From NCBI RefSeq assembly GCF_000316605.1, contig NC_019683.1, positions 3,146,036 through 3,210,035 on the forward strand: DNA of 64,000 nt. Reading direction: 5' to 3'. Position 1 is the first letter of the stretch. Each line of letters begins with the position of its first letter. The notes beneath the pieces are model-generated. The model was not told the origin of the DNA. It searched no databases and saw nothing but the letters and a program-made list of their open reading frames with translations. Source of the DNA: [Leptolyngbya] sp. PCC 7376. Its GTDB lineage: Bacteria > Cyanobacteriota > Cyanobacteriia > Cyanobacteriales > MRBY01. The translations under genes were made by a program, and so were the position numbers. This document shows positions 23,575 to 32,734 of the stretch, piece after piece.

Positions 23575-25782
23575 TTATTTATCATTACCACATAAGACAT
23601 TACTAAATGCGCTTTCTGTGGATGGACTGGTGTCTGTATCTACTGCTTTAACACTATAGCACCAGCGAGATCCATTACTTGGGTTTGTCGTTTCTAAGTC
23701 AGGAGAGGTTGAATTAGCTGTATGGAGATCAGTACTAGATGGAACACAATCAGCACCTGCTTCAGTACATCTATAAACATCATAGCGGTCTGCTTCGGCT
23801 ACACTATTCCAAGAAATTTCAGGCTTATAGTCTTTTCGTGAACCTGAGTCTGTAAGGTCTATGGAGAGTACTGGAGCCTCAACTTCAACTCCGTTGAACC
23901 ACCAGACTATATTAATAGAAGTATCACAAGGTAAACTGACTGTATTGCTTCCTTGAACACCGACAAAGCTTCCTGTGCTATTTTCCTGAACTTCAAACAG
24001 AATTTCATATCCTGCTCCTAAATTTTGCTTTTCGGAAGTTACTGTAGAAAATTTACTAGCAGTTACTCCACTTAACAACGTCTGGCGAAAATCCGGATCA
24101 TCTGTAAAGACAAAAGATGGAGAAGAGCCTTTACCAAATGGCACGAGATTTAGCGTGCAACTTCCTGCCTGTGGTGTTGTACATTGCTTTGTACTAAAGT
24201 TACTCGCTTGTGTATCATCCTTTGCACGAACAGCATAACAATAGCGCTTGGCTGGTCCTGGTTCGTTATTTTCATCGTAATCTGATACTACCGAACTAGA
24301 AATACTTAAATCAGTAGCTGCGTCATCCAGAACTGTTGTTCCGGAGGATGGTTCACACTCAGTACCATCATCAGTCGTACATCGGCGAAGTTCATATCTT
24401 GTTGCTCCAGGCACTTCATCCCAAGTAATGTCCTGTGGTTCAACTGCTGAGGTATCAAAGTTAACAAAAGAGATATTCCAGCTAGTGTTGATCGTTTGAC
24501 CAACCACTGCCGCACCACACTTGGTATTGCTTCCCGTAATGCTGGAGTGTCCTAAGGAGTTCGTAACGATAACTCCATAACAAAATCTTTCTCCGTCATT
24601 AGGTGTTTCAGTTTCTGTCCAAGGAACTTTTTCGTCGAAAGCAGCGCTAGTTAAAGCAACAAAATCATCAACAATAGTATAGGTCGTGGGGTCATTAACA
24701 TCGATACTGCATGAGCTTTGACCTGTTAAAGCGGTGCATCGATAAATTTGATATTGGGTTGCAGTAAAGTCTTGTGTCCATGAAACGGTTGGGACAGTTT
24801 CATCAGTAACTATTAGATCTGCCGATGCAACGTCGCTTGGAGCTGCAGATGGAGCAACAATTGTGCAGACTGCTTCACTCTCCTGACTTGATGCGGCGCC
24901 ACTATTCGTAACACCGTAATAACACGATCTTTCACCTCCAACTGCTGTTGTTGTGTCAAGCTGAGAAGTCGGCGACGTCACACTTATATTGAGGGGAGTT
25001 AAAATAGCATCGGAGAAGGGACAGGCGAGCGCTGTATTAGTGGTTGTACACTCATAAATCGAGTAGGATGTTGCCCCGATAATTGGGTCCCATGTGATAG
25101 TCGGCTCAAGAGCTGTATCCGGAGTGAATGACAGGACTGGTGGGTCAACTGTTGGCGTTACGCTACGGGAGATCGTTGCGCTACTTACTTCTACAACTTC
25201 GGAAGATGAGACTTCTCCAAATAGTGCAACTGTAGTCCTATATATATCGTTACCATTACTAGCTTGCTGACTTTCAATACAGGCTTGAAATCCTCCTAAA
25301 TTTACTGGAATGAAATTAGAAGAGGAGCAAGTGAATGTTGAGTCTCTATCTGTTAATCCGTCTACTAGTACTTGCCAATTTCCTGAATCAACTTTACGCC
25401 TTAAAACGTTTGGTCCTAACCATGGTTCATTAGAGGCTACTGAGTCCAGATAATATTCGATCGTATGACCTGATGTGTCGTTAATATTTTCGTAATAGGT
25501 CAGTATTAAAGTATCGTTGCTTACGTTAGTTTGCTTTAGACCTGCAACTCGAGACCTTTTAATATCATCGTTGATGTAGTCGATCGCCCGATTAAGTTGA
25601 TTTTTGAGATCAGTTTTTGTTGCGGAGCTTTTGCTTCGGCCAAGTACTGCAACCATTCCAGCTCCTAATCCTACAATTACAATGCCGCTTAAGGCGATCG
25701 CCACTAGAAGTTCGATCAATGTAAAGCCTTTACTTCTATCGGACTTAATTAACGATGCGAAGTAATTTGAGAAAGTATTCAT
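23575..25782 (-). CDS. Long PilW/GspJ-type prepilin with Cys-rich FN3-like repeats
   Basis: The N-terminus has a class III prepilin signal (KGFTLIELLVAIALSGIVIV, cleavage after Gly19), then a PilW/GspJ-like pilin domain to about residue 200. Four fibronectin-III-like repeats follow (about 210-305, 305-425, 425-545 and 640-735). Each has W....AT.Y.IYRCT near its start and (R)(F/Y/W)CY.V before its end, with four Cys per repeat. A different segment (about 545-640) separates repeats three and four. At 735 residues it is several times the usual minor-pilin length, and so a likely pilus-tip adhesin. It is the last gene of a four-gene pilin operon; a miniature element lies directly behind its stop. 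Confidence 0.88.
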   Translation of the reverse strand: MNTFSNYFASLIKSDRSKGFTLIELLVAIALSGIVIVGLGAGMVAVLGRSKSSATKTDLKNQLNRAIDYINDDIKRSRVAGLKQTNVSNDTLILTYYENINDTSGHTIEYYLDSVASNEPWLGPNVLRRKVDSGNWQVLVDGLTDRDSTFTCSSSNFIPVNLGGFQACIESQQASNGNDIYRTTVALFGEVSSSEVVEVSSATISRSVTPTVDPPVLSFTPDTALEPTITWDPIIGATSYSIYECTTTNTALACPFSDAILTPLNISVTSPTSQLDTTTAVGGERSCYYGVTNSGAASSQESEAVCTIVAPSAAPSDVASADLIVTDETVPTVSWTQDFTATQYQIYRCTALTGQSSCSIDVNDPTTYTIVDDFVALTSAAFDEKVPWTETETPNDGERFCYGVIVTNSLGHSSITGSNTKCGAAVVGQTINTSWNISFVNFDTSAVEPQDITWDEVPGATRYELRRCTTDDGTECEPSSGTTVLDDAATDLSISSSVVSDYDENNEPGPAKRYCYAVRAKDDTQASNFSTKQCTTPQAGSCTLNLVPFGKGSSPSFVFTDDPDFRQTLLSGVTASKFSTVTSEKQNLGAGYEILFEVQENSTGSFVGVQGSNTVSLPCDTSINIVWWFNGVEVEAPVLSIDLTDSGSRKDYKPEISWNSVAEADRYDVYRCTEAGADCVPSSTDLHTANSTSPDLETTNPSNGSRWCYSVKAVDTDTSPSTESAFSNVLCGNDK

Positions 25783-25854
25783 AGTTTTTAAATCTAGATA
25801 GATAGTCGATAAGTGAGAGAAGATCGACGCAAATACACTGATGAAAAAATAAAT

Positions 25855-26541
25855 TTAAGAGTTAATTGCACTGCATTTGGATTGGACTGCATCCGCTGAA
25901 CCAGGGGCATAGTTGCCAACTCTGATGAGACCCAAACCACTTGAAACAACAAGACATTTCTGGAAAGCTTCACTAGACTCGCTTGTGAAAACAATAACTA
26001 GATCTTTTTTCCCTTCACTATCATTTTGTGTTAAAGAATCACTCGTGGTTCCTTTGAAATTAAATAAATCTGCGATAAGTGTTGTCGTTCCGTCATAGGT
26101 GCTGTTAACTGATGCAAAATTGTGCCGAATTCGAACGCCTTCTAAACTTCTATCGCCACTAGCTGCGCAAGAGCTCGAAACGACTAAAACATTATTTGTT
26201 GCCGCAGATGCAAGACTATTGCTAGCTGGAAGGGTTAGAGAGCAGGTTGTCACACAAGATGTATCATTACAATTTGTAGTACCTCGTACAGCTGTTCTTT
26301 GCGCTTCTTGGAGAATGCCTAGTACCTCACTTTGGGCGGAAGAAATTTTTGTTCGCTGTAAGAATCCCAGCATTCCAGGACCCACTATTGCTGACATAAT
26401 AGCAATGAGAAACACTACAACTAAAACCTCAATCAGAGTAAAACCCGTTTGATAATATTGTGTTTTTTGTGGACTTTGATGTTTAGTTACATGAAAAGGC
26501 AGCATCTGGCAGGACCTCCGAGTAAAAGGTTGCAATTTCAT
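25855..26541 (-). CDS. GspH/FimT-type minor prepilin
   Basis: The 228-residue protein has a prepilin motif TGFTLIEVLVVVFLIAIMSA with cleavage after Gly (about residue 33), followed by the helix and GFLQRTKISSAQSEVLGILQ typical of GspH/FimT, then a Cys- and Ser-rich globular part. The first ATG overlaps the upstream pilV-like gene by 59 bp; ATG at 26505 (MLPFHV) is the likelier start and still overlaps by 23 bp. It would be processed by PilD and join the inner-membrane type IV pilus assembly. Confidence 0.87.
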   Translation of the reverse strand: MKLQPFTRRSCQMLPFHVTKHQSPQKTQYYQTGFTLIEVLVVVFLIAIMSAIVGPGMLGFLQRTKISSAQSEVLGILQEAQRTAVRGTTNCNDTSCVTTCSLTLPASNSLASAATNNVLVVSSSCAASGDRSLEGVRIRHNFASVNSTYDGTTTLIADLFNFKGTTSDSLTQNDSEGKKDLVIVFTSESSEAFQKCLVVSSGLGLIRVGNYAPGSADAVQSKCSAINS

Positions 26542-27019
26542 TTGTGGCAGTATTCGGATTAGTTGGGTCAGTAATAGAGTATGAAACTGTCAAAACATTA
26601 AATGGAGCTGTAGTTTCGTAAGCATTAAATGTTCGGGTAACTTCAAACGTTTTATTGAGTAAGACTGGAGCATCGATGAAGGAATCTACACTCCCAATAT
26701 GTGTTTCAGGAAAAGCGGCAATGGTGTCTCCTGAGAAATACGACGCCAACGCAAGGGCATAGCCATTGGTGCAGTCTCCACCGGGTAAAGCAGTAAGAGC
26801 GTCAAATTTGAGTTCTTCAAAATCTTGCTGAATCCATTGTAAGGCTTCAGATTGACGTTGAGCTTTAACTCTATAAAGGGCCGAAATTGCGATCGCCTGA
26901 GTTGTGACTAATGTAAAAACAGTTGCCATAATAATCCCAACAAGGACTTCGATCAGAGTAAATCCTTCTTCATTTGAATTATTAGATTGCCGCACATTTT
27001 TTTGAGGTTGAATAAGCAT
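26483..27019 (-). CDS. PilV-type minor prepilin
   Basis: The 178-residue protein begins with a basic, Asn-rich leader and EGFTLIEVLVGIIMATVFTL, the prepilin cleavage and membrane helix. The rest (SALYRVKAQRQSEALQWIQQ..., two Cys) resembles PilV. It overlaps the next gene in the operon. Minor pilins of this type prime pilus assembly and are needed for motility or DNA uptake in related systems. Confidence 0.85.
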   Translation of the reverse strand: MLIQPQKNVRQSNNSNEEGFTLIEVLVGIIMATVFTLVTTQAIAISALYRVKAQRQSEALQWIQQDFEELKFDALTALPGGDCTNGYALALASYFSGDTIAAFPETHIGSVDSFIDAPVLLNKTFEVTRTFNAYETTAPFNVLTVSYSITDPTNPNTATNEIATFYSEVLPDAAFSCN

Positions 27020-27128
27020 CGCATTTGAACCCTAGACTTAATATCAGCTTACCTGTCGAAAGCAATTAAACTCTGATTTACATTAATATAAAGCTGAGCT
27101 GCATCTCCGGTGAATTCATTCTTAGGTA

Positions 27129-28664
27129 CTAGTTTGTATCTCGCTCGATTCTCTCCCAAGATGTTGTTGGAGAGAGTTGAGGTTCTTCGATTTGGATCTG
27201 AGCCGGAGCACCTAGAAGTGAACTGAGATCAGCTGGATATTCTGTTGTGATGACCGTTTTGTTGTTATTGCCCGAACATGGGTTTAGATTTGAAGCTAAA
27301 GCAGCTGGAATACCAACGTCTGTTGTCGTCCCTACCCATTGTTTAATCCATACAGCACCAGTAATTGCAGGATTACCACCACCACCATTAATGCAAGCCC
27401 ATGCATCGGGGGCATGAATAAAAGCTGTAAATCCTGCGGTACCTCTAACTTTTAATGTTTGAGTAGGACAATCTAGTCCGACAGTTCCGTCACATCCATA
27501 TTTAGTGGTAGTTGGATCTGCTGCGTCGTAGACATTTCCGTAAATTTGAACTTGATCAACAGTCGACCCTGTACCGTCATTAATGCCACCACGGAGTTCT
27601 ATGTTTCCTTGAACATAAATAACGACTTTTTCTCCTGGAGTAACATTAATCGAATCTCCACCTGACATGAACATATCAGGAACAAGGTAGTGGTAGGCCC
27701 CGTTATATTTGACATCAGGAGGAGTGACCCCAGTACGAGGGAGTGTTGTAAACAAATCACTTCCACTACTCAACTCGGTATAACTATTGGCTGGTGGGAG
27801 ATCAGGAACGTCAGGAATCAGTTCTGGACTTGATGTAATTTCCCCAGTAAAGCTACCAGCTTCCTGAGCGATATTAGCGGCTTGTGAGAGGTTACTTGGA
27901 ATGGTATCGCCACCAGTACAGGTTGCATTCTCAAGCAAGATACTTCCATTAACATTATGGGTTTCTAAGTTTGCCTGAGTACTCAGCTTCATCCATAAAC
28001 CAGGCAAGCTAAAGTTACTGTTTGCATTATTTGTAAGAATTGGAATTTCTACTTGAAGACGCGCGGTTCCTGTATTAATAGTTCCATCTCGATCTGTAAC
28101 TCCCGAGGTCCCTTGAGAAGTTCTGCCTTCTACGACTAGTGTTCCAACACCGGGAGTATCGTAAGAGCTAACACCAACTGCGGGAGAGTATACATAACTA
28201 ATAAGACGGTATTGACCTTTTGATGGATCTGCCGAATCTGCATCTTCCCATTGGACGGTGCTTGTTCTAGTACTCAAAGTTGTACCAACTCCTGAACCTC
28301 CTCCCGCACAACTCGTTGCAGATTGAGCTGGAGAAACGATGTTAGTTGCCTGAGCCCAACTTGGCTGAGTTGTATCGGTGCAGGCTCCATTGGCATCTCG
28401 CCCAGTGATGCAATCTTGGTAGGTCGCGAGAGTGCGGTCTGCATTTAGTAATTCTTGATAACGGACTAATCCAACTTCTGCTGCTGCGACAGCCTGTAAT
28501 GATTTTTCCTGAACCTTTGAGTTGATTTCGCTAGTGCTGCTCATCTTGATTGAGGTAATGCCAATAGCAAGCATGAAAAGTCCCAAGCCCAAGATAAGGG
28601 GAATAGTAAAGCCTTGTTCTTTATCTTTGGTGATTCGTTGTAAAAAATAATTCCAGAGATTCAT
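27129..28664 (-). CDS. PilX-like pilus assembly protein, first gene of minor-pilin operon
   Basis: The 511-residue protein begins with a prepilin-like N-terminus (EQGFTIPLILGLGLFMLAIG) in which Ile and Pro replace the usual Leu-Ile-Glu; there is no Glu at position +5. A conserved AAAEVGLVRYQELLNADRTL stretch follows, as in PilX-like proteins of cyanobacterial pilin clusters. The C-terminal 300 residues contain a Gly/Asn-rich region with VVIYVQGNIELRGGIND and paired cysteines that look like a beta-solenoid or lectin-like fold. It is much longer than ordinary PilX. It is transcribed first, ahead of pilV-, fimT- and pilW-like genes. Confidence 0.75.
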   Translation of the reverse strand: MNLWNYFLQRITKDKEQGFTIPLILGLGLFMLAIGITSIKMSSTSEINSKVQEKSLQAVAAAEVGLVRYQELLNADRTLATYQDCITGRDANGACTDTTQPSWAQATNIVSPAQSATSCAGGGSGVGTTLSTRTSTVQWEDADSADPSKGQYRLISYVYSPAVGVSSYDTPGVGTLVVEGRTSQGTSGVTDRDGTINTGTARLQVEIPILTNNANSNFSLPGLWMKLSTQANLETHNVNGSILLENATCTGGDTIPSNLSQAANIAQEAGSFTGEITSSPELIPDVPDLPPANSYTELSSGSDLFTTLPRTGVTPPDVKYNGAYHYLVPDMFMSGGDSINVTPGEKVVIYVQGNIELRGGINDGTGSTVDQVQIYGNVYDAADPTTTKYGCDGTVGLDCPTQTLKVRGTAGFTAFIHAPDAWACINGGGGNPAITGAVWIKQWVGTTTDVGIPAALASNLNPCSGNNNKTVITTEYPADLSSLLGAPAQIQIEEPQLSPTTSWERIERDTN

Positions 28665-28804
28665 TGGCGTTTGACTCGCGTTGCTAAATACGAAGCAGCA
28701 GAAAAGGTACTTAACTTAATTATTCCCACTCGAAGGGCGATCGCCCACAACTTAAAGTTAAGTTTTACTGAATTTTTCCAGAGAAATCCTGATAAAAAAA
28801 ATAT

Positions 28805-29701
28805 TTATCTTTTTTTTGCCATGACATAGCGATCACCACCAGAGAGATCGTTGATTATCTGAATTTGTGTATAGCAGCCATTTTTTTTAAGAAATTGAGC
28901 AACAGTTTTTCCTTGGCCTCTCATCAGCTCAATTAGCCAAATACCACCAGAAATCAAATAATTAGGAGATTTGTGAATTAAGATTTGGATGTCAGCCAAG
29001 CCATTCTCGCCACCATCCAAAGCACTATGGGGCTCATGAAAAAAAACTTCTTTTTGTAAACTAGGTAACATTGCGGATGGAATATAAGGTGGGTTCGAGA
29101 TCATTCCCATCACTTTTCCTTCGAGGTGAGACAGAGGTTTCCACCAACTCCCCTGATAAAACTTTATTCTGTTGGCAAATTTGTAAATATCAGCATTTTG
29201 CTTGGCGACATCGAGAGCTTTCTGACTTTGATCAACAGCATAAATTTCGGCGCTAGGAAATGCTTCGGCTAAGCCTAGGGCGATCGCCCCACTGCCCGTT
29301 CCCAAATCAACCCAATGTCCAGTCGCTAAATTTAGATCAGAATGTTCAGCTGCATCTTTTGCTAAATCAATTAAATATTCCGTTTCCGGACGAGGAATTA
29401 AGACATCTGGCGTCACAATCAGCTCAAAATTTCGCCAAGGTGCTTTACCGACCAGATATTGTAGAGGTATTCGTTTTTGAATTCGCTGTTGCCAAAGTTC
29501 AGTCAGCTCAGCAAGATTAACTTGGCTCGTAATTTCTCGGCCTATGCCAAATTTCAAATCTAAAGCTGTTGCTGAGGTGAGAGCCTGTAAAAACCAGTTG
29601 ATTTCCCCCAAAGAAATATCAGCGGCGATCGCCTGAGCTTCTGCCCATTGTCGCCACTGATTTAATTCAGACCCAGAAATTAAAACCAAAGATCCGCTCA
29701 A
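28805..29701 (-). CDS. prmC: Release factor glutamine methyltransferase PrmC (HemK)
   Basis: PrmC methylates the Gln of the GGQ motif in release factors RF1 and RF2. The 298-residue protein has an N-terminal helical domain, PRPETEYLID, the SAM-binding DLGTGSGAIAL at about 132-142, and the catalytic NPPY at about 203-206 (ISNPPYIPS), followed by ALDGGENGL. Length and motifs are normal. Confidence 0.96.
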   Translation of the reverse strand: MSGSLVLISGSELNQWRQWAEAQAIAADISLGEINWFLQALTSATALDLKFGIGREITSQVNLAELTELWQQRIQKRIPLQYLVGKAPWRNFELIVTPDVLIPRPETEYLIDLAKDAAEHSDLNLATGHWVDLGTGSGAIALGLAEAFPSAEIYAVDQSQKALDVAKQNADIYKFANRIKFYQGSWWKPLSHLEGKVMGMISNPPYIPSAMLPSLQKEVFFHEPHSALDGGENGLADIQILIHKSPNYLISGGIWLIELMRGQGKTVAQFLKKNGCYTQIQIINDLSGGDRYVMAKKR

Positions 29702-29744
29702 TGCAATTCGCTAAATAATGATGTTCATCATCTCACGATCTAGC

Positions 29745-30659
29745 TTACTGAGGCGCTTCACCACTCTCAAGAATGCTCTGGATCAGCTGAGTAGACTCTG
29801 CTGCTGGAATGAGAGACATATTTTGTAAAAAGTCTTTTTCATCATTAGGCAAATCTTCGTTAACGAGTTTAGAGATAAACACCTCTAAAGGCATCACATT
29901 AATACTGAGATTGTCAGTGTTATCTAGACCTTCAAGTTGAGTCAGGATAGGCTCAACCTCGAAAAACAAAGGAATTTGAGGAATGGTGCAATCATCGCCA
30001 ACCTCAGGCGTTTGAGCATTTTGATCGCAATTTGCAATCGTTTTAGGCGTTAAAGCAGGATTAAGGATTGGCGTTGTCGGGAATGTGGTGATGGGTTGCC
30101 CTTGCTCATCAGTTGCTTGAGCCGATAAAAAGAATAAAGGCACTCCTGGGAAAGTCTGACCATCCTCTAATACCTCAGAGGCATTCTGCACCTGCTTGAG
30201 AGTGGGGAAAAACTGAAAACTGAGATTGTCCGCATCTTCACTCTGGGCAAACTCATAAATGCGATCCAGACCAATCGGTAGAATGTTTGCCTCTTCCCAA
30301 AGTGCTGACTGATCTTCTAGAGCCGCAATCAAAGCCACATCTTGTTGTGGTTTTGCTTGTTCTTCTGCCAATAACTGTTTTGCTTCTTCACGACGAGCAA
30401 TAACAAGATTTTCCGCATCAGAAGGACTGACAAATACGCCTGTTATACCAGTGGATTCACCATTTTCTCCATCTTGCACACTGGCAAAAATCGGTTGTCC
30501 ATCGTCGGTGATCAACATATACATGGGCACAGCTTCTAGCTTCTGTAGGATCATCTCCTCTGGTAATGCCGCTGCAGGTAAGCTTAGCCCTATGGTTGTT
30601 CCGGCGATCGCAGCCCCAGCAAATAACATTTGACGACCAAAGCGAACCAGACTTTTCAT
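29745..30659 (-). CDS. Tic22-like family protein
   Basis: The 304-residue protein has a signal peptide (about 1-33, ending SLPAAALPE) and matches cyanobacterial Tic22-like proteins: LEAVPMYMLITDDGQPIFAS, GVFVSPSDAE and VPLFFLSAQATDEQGQPITTF. Cyanobacterial Tic22 is a periplasmic chaperone-like protein implicated in outer-membrane biogenesis; the plant relative acts in chloroplast protein import. It stands alone, with prmC on the 3' side. Confidence 0.87.
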   Translation of the reverse strand: MKSLVRFGRQMLFAGAAIAGTTIGLSLPAAALPEEMILQKLEAVPMYMLITDDGQPIFASVQDGENGESTGITGVFVSPSDAENLVIARREEAKQLLAEEQAKPQQDVALIAALEDQSALWEEANILPIGLDRIYEFAQSEDADNLSFQFFPTLKQVQNASEVLEDGQTFPGVPLFFLSAQATDEQGQPITTFPTTPILNPALTPKTIANCDQNAQTPEVGDDCTIPQIPLFFEVEPILTQLEGLDNTDNLSINVMPLEVFISKLVNEDLPNDEKDFLQNMSLIPAAESTQLIQSILESGEAPQ

Positions 30660-30997
30660 AAACGTAAAACCTCAAAAAATGACAGCTAGATAATTGCGCG
30701 TGTAGAAATACAGATATTTATAGGTCAACCCAATCTAAAAAATCTAACTAATAGATTGTTAGATAAACTCTAAATCAGAGGTGACAATAAATGCTCTACT
30801 CTACAAAGCAGGCAATCTTATGCAATTACCCTAAGCAGACGGGGGCAAATCAAAGAGAGTTCCAAATCAAAAGAAACCCTATTGACTCAACATCCACAAA
30901 GGTAATGGGTATAGGGTAATAAATTGGTTTTGACCTTAGCACAAAAATATAGACTGCAAAACTCGCAGAACCATAATTCGTAGTCTAAAAATAAAAG
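30660..30997. other. Intergenic stretch between tic22-like and tRNA-Pro
   Basis: No gene is recognised. A weak 6-bp inverted repeat AATCTA/TAGATT lies at 30741-30757. The stretch is AT-rich and probably holds the tic22-like promoter. Confidence 0.4.
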
Positions 30998-31071
30998 TCG
31001 GGATGACAGGATTTGAACCTGCGGCATCCTGCTCCCAAAGCAGGCGCGCTACCAAGCTGCGCTACATCCCG
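30998..31071 (-). tRNA. tRNA-Pro (anticodon TGG)
   Basis: On the minus strand the 74 bases fold as a tRNA with acceptor CGGGATG/CATCCCG, D arm TAGCGCAGCTTGGTAGCGC, anticodon stem CCTGC/GCAGG with loop TTTGGGA (anticodon TGG), and T arm CAGGTTCAAATCCTG. CCA is not encoded; discriminator A. Confidence 0.95.
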
Positions 31072-31146
31072 TAGTTCGGACGATTCAGTATAACGTAGTC
31101 CATAATTAATTGGAAGCCTTGCCCAAAATTTCTTTGTTGCAGAGCT

Positions 31147-31656
31147 TTAGCTGGGATACCAAAACATCCCCTTAATGCCTTCAGGGTCTAGGATAAAGCC
31201 GAGGCGACGATAAAACTCGACGACCTGAGGATCCGCAAATAGCGTGATATTGCTGATGTCTGATTCTCGTAATTTCTTAATAATGAATTTCATCAACCCT
31301 TTTCCGAGGCCTTTACTCTGAAATTCTGGGTGGATGACAACATCCCAGACCGTTGCATTAAAAGCGCAGTCAGAGGTCGCACGAGCAAAGCCAATCAAGC
31401 GTTTTCGGTTAGCGTTGCGCACTTCCCAGACTGTGACGACGAGGAAGCTATGCTGAATTGCCTTGCGGACTTTTCGAATCGGTCTTCTTGCCCAGCCGAC
31501 TTTGTCGCATAATTCTTCGAGTTCATAAAGATCGATATCTCGGTCTAAACTAAAAAATATGCGGGGTTGCCCCGCCGACTCCAGTCTTTTACTGTCTGTC
31601 TTATCTGTATTTTGTTGGTCAGCAGTGTTATTGAGTAGTCTTTTTAAAAAACCCAT
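31147..31656 (-). CDS. GNAT-family N-acetyltransferase (Ycf52-like)
   Basis: The 169-residue protein has the acetyl-CoA-binding motif in [20 protein letters not shown] (Q-x-x-G-x-G/K), and [23 protein letters not shown] and [15 protein letters not shown] match Ycf52 / cyanobacterial GNAT proteins related to plastid NSI-type acetyltransferases. The acetylated substrate is unknown here. The first 30 residues are polar and variable. It stands next to tRNA-Pro on the same strand. Confidence 0.88.
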   Translation of the reverse strand: MGFLKRLLNNTADQQNTDKTDSKRLESAGQPRIFFSLDRDIDLYELEELCDKVGWARRPIRKVRKAIQHSFLVVTVWEVRNANRKRLIGFARATSDCAFNATVWDVVIHPEFQSKGLGKGLMKFIIKKLRESDISNITLFADPQVVEFYRRLGFILDPEGIKGMFWYPS

Positions 31657-31922
31657 TCTTTTGTCAGTCGAGGCGATCGCCTAGATATGATGTCGTAGGA
31701 GGCTGCGAACCATAAATATCCCTGATAATCTTACACCGAATATCCGAAACAAGTAGTAGCATCTTGCCATGGCCTTTATGTTTAGGAGGTTTCGAGTGCA
31801 AATAATCCATCAAATCAATGCGGTAAACTGAAGCATAGAACCACGTCTTAACCGACAACACCAGTAATTAAGCCAGATAAACCAGATCAAACATCGCAGC
31901 AACCCACCCTAGTTCTGAGCAC

Positions 31923-32639
31923 ATGACAACGGCGTTAAAACCATCTACCCTCGATCTTCTCAAGCGGTTTAATCGCTCATTCCCTCAGTTCTATGAGCAG
32001 TTTGTGAGCAGCGAAATTCAGCTTCAAAATCTCCAGCTCGCCTATCGCCTCTACAAATCAAAACAAGCAATTATTGATGTCATCCCTGAAGGAACAAAAA
32101 GCGCCCTCCATTTTGCCTATCGCAATCAATCCTTTCTGCTAAGTGATATCTTTGGTGTCCTTGCGGCCTATGGTCTCAAAATCCATAGCCTCAGCCTGTA
32201 CGGCCAGATCAAGCCACCCATGCTTGTCTTTATCAAGCTTGTTGTCTCCCGCGGTAATCAAGCCCTTATTTCCCAGACCTCTGACAATGTGTGTCGCGCT
32301 ATACGTGAAGCTCTAGCCGGTCGCTTCGAAGTCGAAGAAATGCTAGCCGTCGAATTTAACCTCGATGCGGGTCTAGAACAAGTTGAAACAGAGTTTTACA
32401 TTGACCCCGTTTTCCACCTTCCAGCCCTTCTCATCGAAGCAGATAACCAACCAGGTCTCTTCTATAAAGTAATGTACGCAACCTGGCAGGAAGACTTACT
32501 TGTTGTAAATGCGAATTTACTAGTGTGGCGAGGACGAACTCGCTTAATCCTGTATCTCTTAGGTCCGAACGAAAACCTTATCCCGGACTACTTAGGACAA
32601 AGAATTGCCGAGAGCGTCAAGTACCGACTCCTTGGTTAG
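31923..32639 (+). CDS. Conserved cyanobacterial protein with ACT-like domains
   Basis: The 238-residue protein contains two segments shaped like ACT domains: residues about 70-145 (SFLLSDIFGVLAAYGLKIHS...) and about 165-235 (PALLIEADNQPGLFYKVMYA...). Both follow the ligand-binding ACT pattern of a hydrophobic strand, N-QPGLF or LSDIFG turn, then helix. The arrangement recalls the ends of GlnD-like proteins without the transferase domain. A sensory role is an inference. No signal peptide. Confidence 0.62.
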   Translation: MTTALKPSTLDLLKRFNRSFPQFYEQFVSSEIQLQNLQLAYRLYKSKQAIIDVIPEGTKSALHFAYRNQSFLLSDIFGVLAAYGLKIHSLSLYGQIKPPMLVFIKLVVSRGNQALISQTSDNVCRAIREALAGRFEVEEMLAVEFNLDAGLEQVETEFYIDPVFHLPALLIEADNQPGLFYKVMYATWQEDLLVVNANLLVWRGRTRLILYLLGPNENLIPDYLGQRIAESVKYRLLG

Positions 32640-32734
32640 TAATGGTTTGTATTATTTCTTTGAATTACAGAAGGCGAACAGTTGTCTAAAATTGTAGATG
32701 TGCCACTGACTGAAGGTATGGTCAAAACAGTAAT

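Noticed and set aside
31664-31861. 65-codon minus-strand ORF next to the GNAT gene
   Set aside because: No recognisable features; overlaps the upstream control region.
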